Shown here: piece by piece, positions 11,737-23,051 of the stretch
Numbering within the stretch: position 1 is the stretch's first letter
Layout: each line of letters starts with the position of its first letter
DNA from: Pohlia nutans
Lineage: Eukaryota > Streptophyta > Bryopsida > Bryales > Mniaceae
Length of the DNA: 64,000 nucleotides
NCBI GenBank assembly: GCA_022496805.1
Contig: CM040102.1
Location: forward strand, 2,108,001-2,172,000
Direction: 5' to 3'
Program-made: the position numbers and the translations under genes
Notes under the pieces: model-generated
What the model saw: only the letters and a program-made list of their open reading frames with translations
Told to the model about the DNA's origin: nothing
Databases searched by the model: none

Positions 11737-13071
11737 TGTCGCGATGCAAATGCGCATATAGTGTAAAAACTTATAGTATTGTTATTTTGATGAGTTTTAA
11801 GATATCTCATTTAAAGAAGAAATGAATAGGGAATATTTGAGAAAGATTATGAATTGATTCATAATCTCTACAAGGTTTTAATTGCCTTGTGTTTTGACTA
11901 ATAAGAGTCAAACTTTACATTTATCTTCTTAGAATGAGTTTTGATATTTAATTTGAGTTTTGATAGTTGTTGAAAAGAAAGGTGAAGATTGTTTTACCTT
12001 TCTTTTAGTTTTTTGTGAGTTTATCATTAAAATAAGCGAATGGATAGAGGTATGGGAGACTTTTGGGTCACCCAATTAGTTTTAGGGTGCCCATGTGGCT
12101 AGGTATGGGCTGATGTGTTCCCCCTTGTGGCTTGATAAGGGGGGCCTTCTTCTCCCGAACCTCATTCTTCTTGTGTTCATGTTTTAGTTTTTTAGTTTTG
12201 TGCCGTGTGTTTGAGGACAAGTGACTTACTGTGTATAGCTCGGATTTCAATGAAATTTTGAGAGCACGTTCCTCTTCTTGTTGTGATTCCAATGGTGTGT
12301 GGCGCTTGTCATTTGGAGTTAGTATGAGAAAGTTATGCCTTGAGAAGTGAAAGAGGGTTTAGTGCCGTCGAAATTCAAAGGCAGTCGCTTTAAACTCTTG
12401 TAGAAATTTGTATAATGATCGATTAGTTTTGAAATTTTGTGAGCACATGTGTTATGTTGATAGCTTTCTAAAAAGCTATTAAACTCTTGTTTTGGAGTTA
12501 GGACGTGAAAGTTATGCTTGTAGAAGTTTGAGGGTGTGAAACTGCCGCTCAATATAGAAGTTCCATTTTTGACGAAGTATAGAAAACGGACAGTATGATA
12601 TTTTAAGCTAAGATTTACAGGCAACGTAGATGGTGATGTTAGCTTTCTAAAAAATTATGGCATCATGTATTTGGAGCTTTTATGAAGATGATATGCGTCC
12701 CGAAGTGGAGAGATGTACAGCTGCCGTGAATATTTGGAGTCTCAACTTCAGCACGCTATAAATATTGAATGGTAAATCATTTTCTCTTGAAATTTTTACA
12801 GATTGTGTAGCTTTGTGTTAGCTTTCCAGAAAGTTATAGCACACTTGATTTGGAGCAAGTATGTGTCTGTGGCATTCATTTGAATGCTGACAGTGTTTTT
12901 AAAGGTTTAAGCCTTTACACGGTTTGCTATTTTGCAAAATAAAACATAGATTTGGGTTTTTAATGGTATAAACAATAAATTACACTATCATATTTCCCCA
13001 TACCTTGAATTCAAACTAGTTGCAGCTAGAAACCCCGCGTTTTCCCAGAGCAAAACCCTCTCTACCCGACA
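11737..13071 (+). repeat. 3' LTR, 1335 bp
   Basis: Same ends as the 5' LTR (TGTCGCGATGC ... CTCTACCCGACA). Followed at once by the ACGG target duplicate and the second copy of the flanking direct repeat. Confidence 0.95.
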
Positions 13072-13939
13072 ACGGATTGAGGGCGTTAGCCACTGCGGAA
13101 TTCCACACCCGGTTTGCAAGAATGTAAATGCAAACTACAACGAAGACGATAACAATATAAAAGATAGTTCATGAAAACTAAGTGTACGAAATTCTTCAGC
13201 CCTTGGCAAATGATCAGGAATTGTAGAATAATGAACTGAAAATTCTTAGGAGTATTTTATTATATTTATTGAGTAAGAGTTCTGTACGTGGGAAACAAAT
13301 ATAGGGAGTACAGACACAGAGACGGTGCTTGACATCTCGTACACTGGGTCCTTAATAAAGGTATTTGAGGTCATTCACACAGATATCTGTGGGGAAGTGA
13401 ATGGCGGCAATAAGTACAATATGGCATTGTTCCTTGAATTGGGACTTTCCATCGTCTTCGGACTACGCTGAGCGAAGTGCAAAATATCTATACGTACAGC
13501 GCGTGTGGAAGGGTTGCAGCCACCAACATGACATGTCCTCTTCATCCAAGCCATGACAAGAGAAGCATAGGGAAGATAAACCAGTTCGACAGAGAGGTGC
13601 TACAGTCGGACATGATGTAGAGATGCTACAGTACGCACGATGAACCCACTACTTCCAAATACATTTGTCGTGCATCCTATACCAAGACTATATTCTTTGA
13701 GTTCTATTCATCAAATCCTATACTTTGTTGATGACCATATAAGTTTTGTGTTACATACATTCTTGTATAAAGTGCTGAATCGCCCACAACATTTTTATTT
13801 AGAGACAGATACATTTGAATGTACAACACAATATGGAGTGGTCTAGTCAATACCATTTGCCTATGCTCCCATGCACTGAATGCTATTAGGAAGAATGAGA
13901 TCCACTGTAAGCTCTAATTGGCGATCACTCAAATTTTCA
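13072..13939. other. Intergenic, no gene seen
   Basis: Apart from the right copy of the flanking direct repeat (13077-13130) I see no coding frame of note. The 68-codon frame at 13640-13846 has no recognisable homology. Confidence 0.5.
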
Positions 13940-15110
13940 TGTTGTATATCCAAGACGCTCATTACGAGCCTGCACATCAAGACAATTGATGGAAGTCTCG
14001 CTGTTGTGCATATTGAAGGACTGGAGTTCTAAGCTTTCCGTAGAATATTCAATACATACTCTCTGGCTTCCTGCGAGCTGTAGGACTGCTGGGGAGTTCA
14101 AATTACTGCATACAACTCTACCAAGGAGTGTCAAGGGAAGTTCTATTTTCGAACGTTGGGACATTCCTTAAGCATGTAGTGCGTTCTTGTCTACTGGCAA
14201 GTGCAAAGGGAACATGTGACAGAACTAGGGAACAATATAAACCCTTGATGGCAATGACTGAATCATTTTTGGTTGACACTGCAGCAAGATATTGGGAACC
14301 AAACAGGGGAGTGGGAGGACAAAACATGGCAGAGGGGGAAAATGTGAAAGCCGAGTAAGACCAAACCCTTGTAAAGGGCGACAATCCAAAGTTCTCCATA
14401 GGTGATTGTCACCCTGCAGTATACAACTATCTGCACAATAGTTTAGACTGTGGTCACCCCATATCTGGTTCCGCCTATCCAACATGATATACTTGCTCTT
14501 AGCGAAGCATCATACACTGTCATTCATCATGCACAGCTGCATAGATGACTGTGCATGATTCCACGCTACAGCAATGCGTGCCCCTACGTGGACAAAATGT
14601 TGTGTACGATGAAGGGCTGATCATGTTGCACACACTATGCAGACCGTTGTATACTGCAGGGTGAAAATCACCTTTGCACGACTCTGTGACGTCGTCCTTG
14701 TGATTACAAGTCTGATCTTTCTCGGCCTTCACATTTCCCATCTCTGCCATGTTTCATCCTCCCACTCTTTCATTTGGCTCCAATATCCTGCTACAGTGTC
14801 AACCACAAATGGTTCCTTCACTCTCAGCACTCTTTCGAGGTGTCCAGCATGAGTTCTCTGCTGCGGTCTCCTCGCACCGTTACCCAATAGGAACAACGAC
14901 TTCCTTAGTGTCTTACTCTTCTATGACATCTTTCACCTCTCCCAGTCCGACGCCCGCAAATAACATGACAACATGTATTGAATCTCCTACGGAAATCCTA
15001 CAATTCCAGGCCCTCAATATGCACGACATCGAGACTTCCATTCAATGTCGTGATGCTCTGGTTCGTCCTGCCACTGCAGGCAGACTTGTTTGTGCTTGGG
15101 GGCGGCTTGG
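13940..15110. repeat. Fold-back repeat, about 1.17 kb
   Basis: Two arms of about 500 bp in inverted orientation around a centre near 14530-14545. GATGGAAGTCTCGCTGTTGT at 13988 matches the complement of the segment near 15035, and the stretch at 14325-14415 (GGCAGAGGGGGAAAATGTGA ... TCACCCTGCAGTATACAAC) matches the complement of 14650-14750. Arms are roughly 75-80% alike. The short reading frames here are the same sequence seen on opposite strands and are not independent genes. Ends are approximate and no target duplication was found. Confidence 0.7.
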
Positions 15111-16373
15111 GCCAAGCAACATCCTTGACTCGGGTCTGCTGATGCTTTGTATATTTCCTCATTGATGCCCGACGACATCTGTGCATATTTCTAGTCGTTC
15201 TCCACGTATGCCATCGTCACAGATGTGACTTGGACCCGGCTATCTGCATTGGAGGTGGCACTACAATCAGAATTGGCGAGGCCGACTCCGTACCCACCCA
15301 GTGGGCTGTTGCCCACTGGATCTGCAGACACCGTCCACGGCAAAGCGGTTCACATCTCCACTGTCCGCCTGGATCGTGTGTGTGCAAAGTAGTGCAGTAC
15401 CGGAGTACTATACTGCAGACCAGAGAAACCGCTTCCATCTTTAAAAACGTACATAAATTCAATTATGACTTTACATTCGCAAACTACTGTAGATTCTAAT
15501 CGTAAAGCACTGCGACGGAGCACCAAATGCTGGTGCTCCCCACTAACATGTCGATACAGCACTGTACTAAGAATTTTATCTATACTAATGTAAGTTGCAC
15601 GCTTTTATAAATTGTGACTACGCTCAAGTAGGGTTAGCTTCGAGTTGCATCAGTTTCTGGTGCCGCAGCAAGGACTCTTGAGGTAAGAATATCCTGACAC
15701 CCGCGATACAAGATGTACGTACAGCCCTTACGATGACGACGCCGTATCAGGGATGTACCCATTTAGCTTTCGCCGACTATGCAGTTTGGTTTCCGGCACT
15801 CTCACTTGCACGCTGCAGGATTCATATCCACAGACAGCCCGATCATGTCAAGCCTCCGACGTCACGATAACAAGAGCTTGTGAAGATGTATGAATCTGGA
15901 TCGCACATTAATGAAAAGTCATGGACGCGCGACAGTCCAGCTTACCTTTATCGGACGGGCATGATCCACACGTGGCCTATTTCCCTGAGCATTGACAGGG
16001 GAAAGTATCAAAACAGTGGTCTACGACAACCGTGTATTGCGTAAAGGCATTGACACCAATCGATCAAGTCATACACGGCTCGCGCATTATGTGGTAAATG
16101 ATATTTATTAGTCTGGAATTATGTCTAGTCCGATAGGCTAACGAGTCATTAAAATTAATCACGCTCAAATTTTATTGAGCGCCAGTCCAAAATATAACTG
16201 CCTGCTTCTATTCCCGAGTACAATCGTCTTGCAGAGCCTCTGTCCACTACTGCTTAGATAGACTACGTCTGTACAAGAACTAATTACAAAAATGTACAAA
16301 AACTACACGACTGTCTTCACAATGCTGAGGACGGAGACGCTGTCTTCAGGTTCACGCCTCCCTACGAAGACGA
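15111..16373. other. Spacer downstream of the minus-strand gene
   Basis: No convincing coding frame. Holds one copy of the palindrome (15298-15319). The part nearest 16373 must contain the 3' UTR and poly(A) site of the minus-strand gene that ends at 16374; I could not pick the site. Confidence 0.5.
15298..15319. repeat. Palindrome copy, central AA changed
   Basis: CCAGTGGGCTGTTGCCCACTGG: both arms perfect, but the centre reads TGTT instead of AATT, so it is no longer fully self-complementary. Followed by GATCT as in the hairpin copies. Confidence 0.85.
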
Positions 16374-19300
16374 TCAATTTCCCTGTAGACAGAGCCCGCC
16401 CTTTTCCTTTAATTCGACCTCCCATTCATCAATCAACACACTACCGAACTGACTGGACAAGAGTTGAATCGCAGTGAAATGCAGTTGTAAATGTTGTGCT
16501 GATAAACTAACCTGTGCATCGGCGTCCGTGCGCATCGCCGCAAAGCGCTCTAGTATGGCAGCTTCCTGCACAACAATGTCGACAGATTTACTGTAGTGTA
16601 ATGCATTGACCTGCTTCACTGTAGCCTAAGTATGTGTGGGGGGTTTTGAAAAGAAAGATGCGACTCACGGTCCTCCTCACTTCTGTACCTGCGTTGATGG
16701 GACCATCTCTGTCTCTGGTACGCCCTCCGTTTCTGGAAAGACCTCAGGCTGTGAAAGATTCAGTGCTTCCGATCCCGACAACTCTGGGGCGGATGCAACA
16801 GACGTTGTCAGTTGAGTCAGCGGACCTGAAGGGGAGGATATGAACTCCTCGTGTGCTATGCCAGCGCTCCGGAGGGTCTCGTTTGCTTCCTCCCGTGCCT
16901 TCGTCTCCTTCTCTATGACCGCCTGCGCCTTCGCCAGTTGCTCCTGCAACTTCGTCGTCTCCCTTTGCAGTTTCATGTTGTCAAACGCAAGCTGCCGATT
17001 ATGTTGCAGAATTTCCCGGTTCTTCGATATCTTCTCCTTGGAAATCCTTGACAACTGCACTCGAAAGAACTTGTCCCGGGACATCTTCCTATCTGATCCC
17101 TCTGCCGCCAGAGGGTCGTCAGGACCGTCGGACAAGTCAGACACCGGGGGCTCTGGGTTCTGCTGCTTCACGGCCCGCCACAGCGCGTCATCCTCATCGC
17201 TGTCAATGAGGATCGGATCGCCAACGTTGGACACGAGCGGCACCGACGTCTTCTCCACTTTGACTATGACCAGGCCCGGGGTGACTCCAACAATGATCGC
17301 TTCCGTCGGAGTCGTCGGCTCGCCGGGCTGTGGCTCCAACGTCACCGATACGTCTGCTGGGACACTTGGCGCAGCCACCTCGATGACTTCCGCTGTCTGA
17401 TGCTCGTGCGCAACATGCGCTACAACGTCGGGCGTGCTGGCCAGTGGGTAACAGCTCAGTGGAGTCGTCTCCAGTGGGCTCCCCGGTGGGCAATTGTCCA
17501 CTGGGTTGGTCTCCAGCGGGCTCCCCGGTGGGCAATTGTCCACTGGGATGACCTCTGCCGGGCCACTGTCGAAGACAGGACTCGGCGTGCCCCGGTGCAG
17601 ATTCTCTGGCTCGCCCCAGCTTGATGCTGCATCTGTTGTGTCATCAAAAGCAATGGACACCGGGGATGCATCGACGCTCCCAGTGGGTATAATATCTTCT
17701 TCATGGTGGCTGCCACCTGGATTTATATCCTCTCCTACCAGTGGAACATTATCAACTTCCATTGGCGACGGGGGAGGCAATGGCACTGTCGGAGGGATTT
17801 CCCTGCTGACTTCTGCAGGGCCAACGTACATCGGCAGCGTCAGATTGTCCGTGCCCACTGCGATGGGAGTGGTATCGTCAACGTCGAGCCCGTCCACCTC
17901 CTCTTCAATGCCCGCCATGTCGTCAATCACCGGCTTCCACTCGTACTGGTCGTTCGTGTGCATCCTAAACCTGCTTTTCATCTCCTGACTCGGACTTCTC
18001 TCCCTCTTGACGCGGTTTCCCGAGTCCGTGTCATCCTCGGAGCGGCACTCTGCTTCCTCGTCATCTGCGGAGACCTCCTCATCATCTGCCATGGTCCCAC
18101 CATCATCATCTGCGATGGCCCCACCCTCATCTGCGATGGCGTCCCCCTCATCATCTGTGTGGGACTGGTCTGACTCACCGCTATTGTCCACCTCTTCCTG
18201 TGCGTCGGACTCTCTCGACGATCCCGAGTCGGATTCGTCGACACGGTCTTGTGCCATCTTCGTCCGTATCTCTGGAGTATCCACGTCCGACTCCTCGCCG
18301 TCAAATGAACCCTCCGGCTCCTGTAATTCCTCTTTCTTGTCAGGTGCCCACATATCATTAGCAGGGATTGAGTCATCTGTCGGCACCCCAGTGTACAATA
18401 GGTGCTCAAACCCGACAAGCTGGTTGCCCAACAAGTGAGCCTGCTGGTGCTAGTCCGATAACCACGGATACGTGTCGTCCGTAACCACGGACACCGGGAT
18501 TCTGTCCGCCATCTGCGCTCCAACAATGCGGCAACCCTACCACGTTAGAATCTTGCACAGCCGCACTTTATCCCAGTGGGCAATTGCCCACTGACTAACA
18601 ATGAACTGAGCAAGGGGGTGGAAACTTACGTATGCGGCAATCATGCATTTCCTGCCGGCTGCGATGCAGAGGACGTAATTCTCTCCGTCCTGCTTCCAGG
18701 GCAACTTGGACATAAAGTCCAAGTACAGTTCCATGCGTAGCTCATATTCGAATATGCCGTATTCCCTGACTTTCCTAGCCTTCTTGTAGCGCTCCGCGCA
18801 GCGCACGAGATCTGGCCATAGAACAGTGTCCTTTGGGCTGTGTAGGATGAAGATTGTAACTCCATTTCCCTTCTTAGTGGCCGCCGGCGACAACAAATAC
18901 GTCTCGCAGTTGGCGGGGACGTACTGCGACTTCAGAAGACACCACTCCGGCAGCAACTTGCGCATCGTCTTCGACACCTCCGCGCTCTTTAACGAGTGGC
19001 AGATGACCATCCACACAGGAGCAGACTGTATGTAATTCTTGGGGCTCAGGAGGGGCTTTAGGATCGATAAGTAACACTTCCCCAACTCTGGATCAACCGG
19101 CACTTTGTCGTTCTCCATGAACTCGTCAAGCCCACGAAAGTCAAGTATCCCCCCCTGGAATTGCATGTCCTCGGTCTTGACAGAACTCCACACTCCAGTC
19201 TCGTCTTCCGGCTTCAAACCGAAGGGTACTTCCTCTGCTTGGCTCTTGACGAACCTTGTCAAGTGTCCTTCAGTTCTGTACACGGACAGTGGTGGCATTT

Positions 19301-21909
19301 TGTGAGGCTTCATGTCAATCGTCTTGGCCTTCTCCACCACTCGGAGGATTTCTGCAGTGAATTCCTGGGGGGGAGGTTCCTGCTCCCGCTTTGGAGTATC
19401 GCTGGTCTTGAGGAAGTTGCTCAGATACTTCCTCGTGCCTTTGCAAAGCAGCTCGTCCATGTGGGCAGAATTGAAGCCCACGTGCAATTTGAACGTCCTC
19501 CACCTGTCGAAGTTGACGTCACCATCCTCCCAAATGTCGCTCGCCCACCTCTTGTTGAAGAAGCGCACCACTGCATTCTTCGCCTTTCTTCTGTCCGACC
19601 ACTCCTTCAGGCTGTAGGCGAACTTGCTCTTGGGCTTTGGCTGTCCCAAGTACACCTTCGGGATACCTGCCAAATCCTTATTGCGCCTATGCAGGCCCCG
19701 ATAACTCAGACCGGCCGATATCCTGTCCACGAGCCGCATCATGCTTGTTGGCCCCAAGCCCCTCAGGCACTTGAATGCGTAGGCCACAGTGTATTTCCTT
19801 TCCCACGTCTTGTTCGGGCCAAGTTCCTCGTTGTACTTTTTGCCTGAGTCGGGGTTTATCAAATCGCCACTCTCGTACCATCGGAAGCACTGCAGTATTG
19901 CGTCGTATATCTCAGCCGAAGCGGTGATTACACGAAACTCGCCTGGATAGTTTAGGAATTTCTTGTTCATGTTCTTCCAGGCCATGGCATTGAGCGTCTC
20001 CACTGCCTTCAAGGAGAACTCCTGAGACAGCACATTGAATTCAATTTGGACTGTATTGAGTTTCGATTCCCAGTGGGCAATTGCCCACTGGAACGACAAC
20101 AGCATCACGACTGCTCACTTGCACATGGAGTGGAAACATTACATGGACTAGCATTATACGATTCCCATTGGGCAATCGCCCACTGGGACGAGGTCGTGAC
20201 CTCTGCAAATCCAAGGAGCGCAACCACATCCAATGAAAAGTTACCTTGTAATTATCCTGGCTGGCTGGCGTCGGCATCCCGTATTACGTCCACAAATCTC
20301 GAGCATACTGAATGTGGGCGAGGTACTCGGGCGACTCCCACTTGAACTGGTTCGTGTTGTTGATGCGCCGTGCCAACTCTGAGAGCGCCAGTTTGTCCTT
20401 CGTCCAGACAAAGTTGCACTCCCAGAACTCGTAGTCGTCCTTGAGTACCTGTTCGGTCTCCGTACTCTCGAACATGCGTTTCGCAGCCGCCCACGTGTGC
20501 TGCCCGTTGATGATGTAGAACTTGGCATCCTGAATATCCTCCCAGCACGTGGTTACAACTTCAGTCTTGGACATCAGGGTCACCGTCCACTTGTTGAGGT
20601 GGAGCTGTGTTAGCAGCACCTGCAGTAGTGTGTCTACTAGGCCCTCTTGAAGAGGCCTGTACTTGTACTGCTGGGGAGCAGGCTCCATATTGTCCACGTG
20701 GATAGCCTTCGTGAACTCTTGTCCGAGTGGGTAAATGTGGGTGGTGCGCCGCTTGAACTCATACAGTTCGCTTTGGCATTTTGTGATCACTATGTCCCCT
20801 CCGTCCTTCACTCGTATTGGATGCGGGGCCTGCTTCTTCCTGGGAGCGCGCTTTGGTATTTTTCTTCCTGGGACCGCGCTTCGGTCCGCCGTGACCCCAC
20901 ACTCTTCACGGAATGCCACCTCCAGCCTTCCCATGGTCCCTGGGGATGCTTGGCCAGTCACCTCTGCCAAGTCCTTCTCTCTCCCGTTTGCGGGCGTCTT
21001 CTTCTTCCTGCGCTTTGTGGGTTGGGTCGGAGGAGTGACCTCCTCCGTAGCGTCATCACTTGCGCCAGTGGGCAATTGCCCACTGGGACCCGCTTTTGCC
21101 TTGCCCTTGGATGCGCGGCTCAGGCGCTTTCGTGGGCGACTAGCTTCTGCAACCCCCGTCTCCTCTATAACGGCTGTGTTTTCTGCCACACGCGTCTCCT
21201 GTGGTGCAGGGGTCGTCTCCGTTGATGCTGGAGTTTTGTCTTTCTTGCGGCTGCGTGCATCCCTGCTCGGCGCAGGTGGAACTGGCGCGACTGGGGCAGC
21301 CTTCTTTCGAGCTCCTGCCGCAGCCCGGTTTGCAGGAGCCCAGTTTGCTGGAGCCGGGTTTGCAGGAGCCGCCCTGATCGCACTGTTCACTTTTCCTATG
21401 TTGTGCAGAGCTTTCTTGAGCACCATGCTTACTGCCTGAGATCCTTTGTGCAAGTCCTCGAGGTCCTCAACCTCCACGAGCATGTTGGGCCAGTAGGCCA
21501 ACATGGGCACGGCAACATCATCCAGGCTTTTGTGAAACTGATCGGGTGAGAAATCGCCGTCTAATTCATTGAAGAGGAAGTTGGCTTGACTTCCGGAGGC
21601 GTTCTGCACTCAAACAATTACGTGTGGCCTGCAGTACAACACTTCTGTGACCACGACCGACTTGAAATTTGACACTTCGGGGTTTACGCCGGGTGGGACA
21701 ACGCACTTCGTCCATGGTCGCAGCGCCCATGTCGAGTCCACTAACTTCGTCACCAGCAGCGACCACTGCCTTGGTGGTGGACAACACTCCTTCAGCTTGT
21801 ACACCTTGCCACCGCAGAACTCGCCACGTATGTTCGCATTCAACTCCTGCTCGAAAAACTTTTTCAGATGTCCGTTGTATGGAATTTCTGGGGGTTTATC
21901 TTTCCCCAT
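16374..21909 (-). CDS. Lineage-specific multi-exon gene with ING-Q-H motif, acidic region and coiled coil
   Basis: Family not recognised. Exons by eye, 5' to 3': 21909-20288 (donor GTAATAC), about 20060-18630 (donor GTAAGT), 18512-16689, 16610-16512, 16448-16374 (stop TGA). The last three junctions keep phase; the join near 20.1-20.29 kb is unresolved. Exon 1 has a basic K/R/P/A-rich linker, then FYIINGQHTWAAAKRM, resembling the DGQHR-type motif of ParB-like folds (weak inference). Exon 2 encodes about 480 residues with no motif I can assign (no DPPY/NPPY methyltransferase signature). Exon 3 is Asp/Glu/Pro/Ser-rich and disordered, ending in a coiled coil (ISKEKISKNREILQ ... LQEQLAKAQAVI). In-frame TGA at 21610-21612 and TAG at 18450-18452 break otherwise continuous frames. 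Palindrome copies lie in exons 1 and 3 and in two introns. It may be a real gene, a decaying one, or cargo of a large mobile element. Confidence 0.6.
17431..17546. repeat. Coding 42-bp tandem duplication carrying two palindrome copies
   Basis: Two adjacent 42-bp units, with a partial third on the left at 17441-17460, contain CCGGTGGGCAATTGTCCACTG at 17483 and 17525. In the minus-strand gene they read NPVDNCPPGSPLET then PVDNCPPGSPLETTP. The variants CGGTGGG/GTCCACTG are shared by both, so the duplication followed the insertion. Confidence 0.85.
18450..18452 (-). other. In-frame TAG inside the minus-strand gene
   Basis: Exon starting at 18512 reads MADRIPVSVVTDDTYPWLSD, then TAG, then HQQAHLLGNQLVGFEHLL in the same frame, open to 16677. 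A CAG to TAG change would explain it; the next residues are also Gln-rich. Confidence 0.7.
18574..18593. repeat. Exact palindrome copy in an intron
   Basis: CAGTGGGCAATTGCCCACTG, exact. It lies in the 117-bp intron 18513-18629, about 36 bases from the donor. Confidence 0.95.
20070..20091. repeat. Exact palindrome copy near an exon edge
   Basis: CAGTGGGCAATTGCCCACTG with the outer C/G pair (22 bp fully self-complementary). On the minus strand it precedes the second large exon and is open as FQWAIAHW, so it could be intron or extended exon. Confidence 0.95.
20165..20186. repeat. Palindrome copy, two changes
   Basis: CCATTGGGCAATCGCCCACTGG, about 75 bp from the previous copy, in the likely intron between exons 1 and 2 of the minus-strand gene. 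Confidence 0.85.
21065..21086. repeat. Exact palindrome copy inside an exon
   Basis: Full 22-bp palindrome in frame in exon 1 of the minus-strand gene, encoding GPSGQLPTG between a basic KGKAKA stretch and ASDDATEEV. This is a different reading frame of the palindrome from the one used at 17483-17546. Confidence 0.95.
21610..21612 (-). other. In-frame TGA near the 5' end of the minus-strand gene
   Basis: The frame from ATG 21909 (MGKDKPPEIPYNGHLKKFFE...) runs in the same frame through this TGA (HVIV, stop, VQNASGSQ) into the 441-codon frame. GTAATTGTTTGAGTGCAG spans it, but an 18-bp intron is not plausible in plants. Confidence 0.7.
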
Positions 21910-21982
21910 TCTGTATCACCTGCAGCCCAACGACACCGTTGTTAGACTGTCCTGTGGAATTCGTGCAACGCATCGTGTTCGG

Positions 21983-22004
21983 CCAGTGCTCAATTGACCA
22001 CTGG
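21983..22004. repeat. Palindrome copy, core changed but still near-symmetric
   Basis: CCAGTGCTCAATTGACCACTGG. Upstream of the start of the minus-strand gene. Confidence 0.75.
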
Positions 22005-22116
22005 ATTAGTCCGTGCCTTGCCGTGTTGCCAATGCCAGTGGACAATTGAGACATAGGAGTTACAGACTACCACACTACTCTATGCCAATAACTGCAGCCT
22101 TCAACATCATTCTAAT

Positions 22117-22138
22117 CCAGTGGGCAATTGCCCACCGG
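22117..22138. repeat. Palindrome copy, one change
   Basis: CCAGTGGGCAATTGCCCACCGG; only one base breaks the symmetry. Confidence 0.9.
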
Positions 22139-22618
22139 GGAGCGTTCTTCACAACCTTGCACTGTCTACCTCTGCAGCATTTTACATCCTCTGCGTCTAT
22201 GCCCATTGGGTACTGCAGGAATCACAGTGCACTTGGTAACTGAGTGGGCAAACGCGCCCTGCGTTCTGGACCGACATACTTGACTACAACATTCACAATA
22301 CCTGTTCGTGAGTGGCCACCGGGCAGTGTCGGGCAGAGCCGACGTTTCTGATATCGAACCTTGCTCGTGGCCACCCCAGTAGCCTTGCTCGTGGCCACCC
22401 TTGCTCGTGCCCACTGGCTGCCCTCTGCCTCATCCAGAAATTCATATTTTCCACCGTATTATGAGTTATTTCCTAACGTATATCCGATTGTATATGGAAA
22501 AGGAAATTCCATATGACATCCGCTAACTGCAAAAGAAATACCCGTTGTGGAAAGAAAAAAACCAAAAAAAAACTAGGTCATGGTATGACAGGACATGTTT
22601 GACACATACACTAAACAC

Positions 22619-23018
22619 GCAATTCCCAATTTATGCACTTGGCCATATAATCATGCACTTGGCTATATAATCATGCACTTGGCCCTTGGGCGCAATAAAA
22701 AATTTGTCTAAAAAATTCTCTAAAAAATTTCAATTTTTGTCTTTCTACAATCACTTACATTGTAAACAAACAATTCTTTTATTTAATTTTTATCCGTATC
22801 TTTATCTTTTCTTTTACCTTTTCTTTTATCTTTTCTTTTATCTTGTTTTCTTTCTTGTCTTCTTTCTTGTCTCCATCTTGTTTTCCTTCTTGTCTTCTTT
22901 CTTGTCTCCATCTTGTTTTCTTTCTTGTCTTCTTCTTTTTCTTCTATATTTCTTCATTTCTTACTTTTCATTTTTTTTCCTTCTTGTGGCAGCCGCAAGT
23001 CCTACACTCACAACAAAA

Positions 23019-23051
<33 letters not shown>

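Larger units (their letters stand above)
4045..13071 (+). mobile_element. Complete Ty3/Gypsy LTR retrotransposon, 9027 bp
   Basis: Order is LTR (4045-5379), primer-binding site (5382), Gag-protease frame (5431-8130), RT-RNaseH-integrase frame (8184-11693), polypurine tract (11725-11736), LTR (11737-13071). The order RT, RNase H, integrase places it in Ty3/Gypsy (Metaviridae). Both LTRs start TG and end CA, and 4-bp target duplications ACGG lie at 4041-4044 and 13072-13075. Every position in the two LTRs that I compared is offset by exactly 7692 and the sequences look identical, so insertion is very recent. Both long frames are open, so the element may be competent. No chromodomain was recognised at the integrase C-terminus. 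Confidence 0.95.
21910..22618. other. Upstream region of the minus-strand gene
   Basis: Likely promoter and 5' UTR side of the gene starting at 21909. Holds palindrome copies at 21983-22004 and 22117-22138 and a partial one at 22035. A short tandem CCTTGCTCGTGGCCACC repeat occurs three times at 22359-22415. The motif GGGCAGTGTCGGGCAG at 22321-22336 recurs at about 24471-24486, on the other side of the fold-back element. No TATA box or coding frame could be chosen. Confidence 0.5.

Noticed and set aside
14118..15165. Small ORFs on both strands
   Set aside because: They are the two arms of one inverted repeat read from both sides.
16677..21439. Plus-strand ORFs of 100-234 codons opposite the minus-strand gene
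   Set aside because: Shadows of the GC-rich exons; the minus strand has splice-linked frames, a coiled coil and domain-like sequence.
21595..21612. An 18-bp GT-AG intron removing the TGA at 21610
   Set aside because: Far below any known functional plant intron length.
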